Shown: in pieces, positions 60,023 to 64,000 of the stretch
How positions within the stretch are numbered: position 1 is the first letter of the stretch
Layout: each line of letters begins with the position of its first letter
From: Aphelenchoides besseyi
Taxonomy: Eukaryota > Nematoda > Chromadorea > Rhabditida > Aphelenchoididae
Direction: 5' to 3'
Assembly: GCA_024699855.1 (NCBI GenBank)
Contig: JAMPIQ010000002.1
Coordinates: forward strand, 8,866,001 to 8,930,000
Length of the DNA: 64,000 nt
Notes under the pieces: model-generated
Seen by the model: only the letters and a program-made list of their open reading frames with translations
What the model was told of the DNA's origin: nothing
The model's database searches: none
Program-made: the position numbers and the translations under genes

Positions 60023-60537
60023 TCACAGTAATTCTCTTCTATTGTTATAGTGTGTTTAGTTTTCAAGCGATTTTCGCACTGTTAGGAATCCAATGCTCAA
60101 GCGTAAGCATTTTCGATTAAGAGCAAACTTGTTGTTTTCTTCGATCTTTTGTTACAAACTTTTCTCGAGCGCCGTCAGATTTTCTGTCGAAAATCGGTCA
60201 TCTGAATTCCCATCTCTTCACAAACGTCAGCTGCTTTGTCGTTGTAATTCCTTTACTATCGATGTGATCGCTCGTTTGCTCGCCCATTAGGTTTCTTGTT
60301 TTCTGCTCCGCCAGATCGTAATAGAAAATTGAAAATAGTTTTAATTGTTATTGTTTATGACGAGAGTTTTTGTCGTTTATTGAAATAAAAATCAAATGCA
60401 ATTTGAGGGCCATTAACTGAAAGGTCATGTCAACCATTTCTACATAACAATTGCTAATGAATAAGTCTAATGAAATGTGTTAAGATCTTAACATCAGAAC
60501 GCAAAGTCTCTTCAAACAACGACATGGGCATCGATGG
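60023..60537. other. 3' UTR and intergenic region
   Basis: About 515 bases between METTL13 and NDST. It includes the METTL13 poly(A) signal at 60384; the remainder is likely the NDST promoter. Confidence 0.45.
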
Positions 60538-63412
60538 ATGAAAGCGAACCTTATCGACCAATATGTTTTGATGTTTTTTCGACGAACTCAACTTTGCAGA
60601 GCAATTTCGCTCTTTTTCTTTGTGATTTGGATTCTAACTTTGATTATCCGACGTAATCAAACGGTTCCACGTATACGTTATCCTGCTCGACCGTTTCACG
60701 TCTATCAGTGTCCTATTTCGACAGATAATCTCGATTCTCATTCGCCTTCCACTACTGTTCGATCTGTGAAAACCCAACAACGAATACTCTTAATCAAAGA
60801 TCCATCTTCTAATGTTCACACGACAATCTCGGATCACTTGCAATTTCTCAAATTGCCCATACACGAAGAGGCAATTAATGAATACGGAGACTTGTATTTG
60901 GAGTCAAAAACTACTGGACGTTATTTGCTAATTATTTTCGCCAACTACGAAACTTACAATTCGCTTTCCAATTACTCTAAATCGACGTTGGAAACATACG
61001 CTTCAAATCACCAAGTCGGAATAGTTTCTTTTGCTCCACTGCGAAAGACAACTGATTCGAAAGTGAAAGCGGATTGGAACACACGTGTTGAGGTGAAATT
61101 TGTATCCGAATCGAAGGTACCGCGAATTGCACGTTCTGATATTCCCTTCTACTTAAATGTTTCATCGCAAGAGTCCTGGACGTTGGTTTCGTTAAAAGAT
61201 TGGCAACCCGTCTTAGCGGCATCATTTGACGATGGAACTGAAGGCGCGGTTGTTGCAATAAAAAGATCTTTGTTTAATCATGTTTTCTTCGGATATCAGT
61301 TGGATGAATGGCCATTGAAGTTAGCGTTCATTGATGTTTTGGGCTATTTCTTGGGCCCTGAGATAGTGGGTGAATTGGAACGGTAAGCTTATCGAACATT
61401 CTTGATTTACATCAACTCAATTCAGTTACATTCAAATTGACATAGATGATATTTTTGTTGGTCAAATTGGATCGTTGTTACTCGAAGAAGATGTAGATGA
61501 GCTCATTCAAACGCAGAAGAATTGGCGGTCATTGGTCAGTGAATTCAAATTCACGCTCGGTTTCTCCGGCTATTATTATCGACATGGAACGGAAGCAGAA
61601 AAGCGAGCAGATACAAAATTGATTAGTAAGTCTTAAGATTGTGATTCAAAGTATATGGTATGTTTAGAAAATGCCAAAGAATTTCTGTGGTTTCCTCACA
61701 TGTAGGACTCGAATTCTTATTAGTTCGACCAGTCTTAATTTAGGTGGCGACACAATCACGCACAAGAATACGATGAAACTAATTTGACCATTTTCATGAC
61801 ACAAAACAAAGAGTTTGCAATGGTAGGCGAATTGAAGTGTTGAAAGATTATTGTATCTTAGAATAATGGATTGAACGTGTCGCTAAACTATGCCGTAGCA
61901 CCTCAACATGCCGGTGTTTATCCAATTCACGATGAGCTTTATAGAGCATGGCACAAAGTGTGGAAAGTAAAAGTAACATCAACAGAAGAATACCCGCATT
62001 TCACTCCTGCATCGCAACGTCGAGCGTTTGTTTACGAAAATATCAGCGTGTTACCGCGTCAAACTTGTGGACTGTACACTCATACTCTATATCTTCATGC
62101 AATGCCGGACGGTCTACAAAAGCACATTGATTCCATAGAAGGCGGATCCCTGTTCATGTCAATTTTGTTCAATCAGGTAAGATATCGCAAATGAACTATT
62201 TATCTTTTTTCTAGCACACAATTTTTATGACCCACCAACAAAACTTTGCGAACGATCGTCTTGGAATATTCACGTTCTCAAACCTCTTCCAGTTTCTTAA
62301 ATGTTGGACGAATCTTAAGCTCAAATGGGTTCCACCGGTTGAATTGGCTCGTCGTTACTTCGAAAAGTTTCCAAATGAACAGCCACTACTCTACACTGTA
62401 ATTTCCTTATTACCTCTAAAATAGTTGATGTTATTTACAGGACGTCTGCAACGAGCGAAGGCACATTCGCATGCTACCGAACAATTCGGAATGCACTGAA
62501 ACCAAACGAGTACCAAACGTTTTCATTGTTGGACCTCAAAAAACAGGTATTCATTTGAGTTAACGTTATCTCTAATTTGATTTAGGTACTACGGCTCTAC
62601 GAGAGTTTTTGCTTTTACATCCGAACGTCAGCAGCAATCGAATTGTTCCCGGTGGTTATTTCGAAGAACCTCAGTTTTTCGGTGGTCCTAACTATCGACG
62701 CGGTTCAAAATGGTATCGCGAGTTGTTCAACACGTCTACAGAGTATTCAACTGTTGTGTTCGAGAAAACTGCCAATTACTTTGACAATCCTCGTGCACCA
62801 AAAGCGATTTCGTATTTTGCATCAAATGCAAAGATTATCATTATTTTGATCAATCCTGTTGATCGCGCCTTTTCGTGGTACCAGGTAAGCAATCGACATC
62901 GAACATTACTATCATATTCTCAGCATATGAAAGCGCACAATGTAACGGCAGCACTGAATCGAACCGTCGAAGAAGTTCTGTTGGAACCGACAGATGATAC
63001 GACGATTCTGAAATTGCGATCACGTTGTATAGTTCCGGGTCTTTATGCCGATCATCTGGAGCGATGGTTGGACTATTTCCTAGCGTCGCAAATTGTTATT
63101 TTGGATGGTCAGGAACTACGCGAAAATCCAGCTGTAGTGTTGAATAATCTAACGAAAGAATTGGGTCTTTCCACCAATCTCGACTATCACCAGCGTCTGA
63201 TATACGACAATCGAAAAGGCTTCTATTGTATTCATTCTGAGAAATCAACAAAACGAGAATGTTTAGGTCAAGGTAAAGGCCGAAAATACGATCCGATAAG
63301 TTTGGAGCTACGAGCAAATCTAAATCGTGTATTTGAAGCTCCAAATCGAGATCTAACTCAATTGCTAAAACACTACGGGTTTAAAATACCAAAATTTCTC
63401 CAAAAATATTGA
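60538..63412 (+). CDS. hst-1: heparan sulfate N-deacetylase/N-sulfotransferase (NDST)
   Basis: Starts MKANLIDQYVLMFFRRTQL. One TM segment follows (AISLFFFVIWILTLII), a Golgi type II anchor. The N-deacetylase part contains SFDDGTEGAVVAIKRSLFNHVFFGYQLDEWPLKLAFIDVLGYF, YIQIDIDDIFVGQIGS, FKFTLGFSGYYY, FPHMWRHNHAQEY and FMTHQQNFANDRLG. The sulfotransferase part has the PAPS 5'-phosphosulfate site FIVGPQKTGTTALREFL, FGGPNYRRGSKWY, FEKTANYFD and the 3'-phosphate site region IIILINPVDRAFSWYQH. It ends YGFKIPKFLQKY. About 860 residues with all landmarks give a complete bifunctional enzyme, which starts heparan sulfate sulfation. C. elegans has one such gene, hst-1. Eight introns of 36-50 nt. Confidence 0.95.
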
Positions 63413-63636
63413 TCTTCTTTATACGATTATTCTTATTGAATAAACACATTTTGTTTGCTACTTAACATCCAGTTCATTAGAAGGATTTGCGATGTTCGGC
63501 TGCTTCAAAGAATCAAACTACCAATACAACATCTTACATTTATTTGGGAATATGTTAATGATAATTAAATAAACAATGAGAAATATATTAAAAACACAAC
63601 AATCAAGCACTATAGTCCGCTTAAAGTACGAGCTGC

Positions 63637-64000
63637 TTAGAAGAACATTCCCGCAACACCGCCCATTTCTTGTTGTTCTTTAACAAACGTTTCAAAGTAT
63701 TGATAGATGATCGTAACGGCAAGCAGAATACCAGTACCACTACCAATTGCACCTAAAAACATTTTACTTCAGAACTTCCTTTTTCCTATACCCATAAAGT
63801 CGGCCGTGACCGAAAGTGCGCCGATACAAAGACCACCAAAAGCAGCAGCTGTTGGAATGTAACGATTCAATTCTTTGATCATTGAAGTCTCGCGATGTCC
63901 TTGCATCATCATTTGTTGTTCACGAAGTTGTTTAGCAACATCTTTTGCCGATGATCCGCTCACATCGACCCAAGTTTTGGCGAAGAAAGCACAGGAGCTG
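63637..64000 (-). CDS. SEC61A: SEC61 alpha subunit, C-terminal part (runs off the window)
   Basis: The minus-strand reading from the window edge gives [43 protein letters not shown] and LSVTADFMG. After a 39-nt intron (about 63741-63779) it continues [23 protein letters not shown] and ends GGVAGMFF, stop at 63637. This is the last part of the pore-forming subunit of the ER protein translocon, one of the most conserved eukaryotic membrane proteins. The start and most exons lie beyond 64000. The gene is convergent with NDST, with 224 bases between the stops. Confidence 0.95.

Overview
The window is nuclear DNA of a nematode. The evidence is AT-rich sequence, many very short introns (mostly 35-46 nt, nearly all GT...TTYAG), and a gene set typical of roundworms: nuclear hormone receptors with a CNGCKG P-box, a two-finger ELT-1-type GATA factor, serpentine 7TM receptors with the ER-x2-AT signature of the Sra/Sre-like groups, saposin-like small secreted proteins, and an astacin protease with EGF, CUB and ShKT modules. 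The species cannot be named from the sequence. All gene models were spliced by eye, using frame continuity and conserved family motifs.

Layout, left to right. At 1.2-5.0 kb (+) is a Golgi-type alpha-mannosidase II. At 5.5-6.9 kb (+) are two tandem Ctr copper transporters. At 7.5-8.6 kb (+) a 19-bp tandem array and a hairpin precede a frameshifted retropepsin-like aspartic protease. At 8.9-9.7 kb (+) is a sigma-like GST. At 12.2-16.9 kb (+) is a tandem pair of nuclear hormone receptors. At 17.4-19.9 kb (-) is an elt-1-like GATA factor with about 4.9 kb of gene-poor upstream DNA. At 24.8-25.8 kb (+) a membrane-anchored phospholipase A2-like protein meets a 7TM receptor (-) tail to tail. At 27.4-29.3 kb (-) is SAMHD1. 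At 30.6-31.9 kb (+) is a 7TM receptor with a hairpin intron. Small orphan genes, rab-27 (33.8-34.7 kb, +), a CYP4-like P450 (36.2-38.0 kb, +), an SDR (-), an SLC13 transporter (-), a decayed gene (+) and the SUMO E1 subunit aos-1/SAE1 (-) follow.

The right third has a Q/P-rich secreted protein (-), an unknown soluble protein (-), a likely peptide precursor (+), three small secreted proteins (+, two of them saposin-like), the astacin (+), another 7TM receptor (-), METTL13 (+), heparan sulfate N-deacetylase/N-sulfotransferase (hst-1 type, +) and the 3' end of SEC61 alpha (-).

The genes do not form an obvious operon. There are themes: Golgi/ER glycan and secretory functions (mannosidase II, NDST, SEC61, RAB27), tandem duplications (Ctr, NHR, saposin-like), and lineage-variable receptors and secreted proteins. 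The most unusual signals are a receptor intron built from terminal inverted repeats, two introns that appear to end in AT instead of AG, an astacin lacking its Met-turn methionine, and several small genes with no recognisable relatives.
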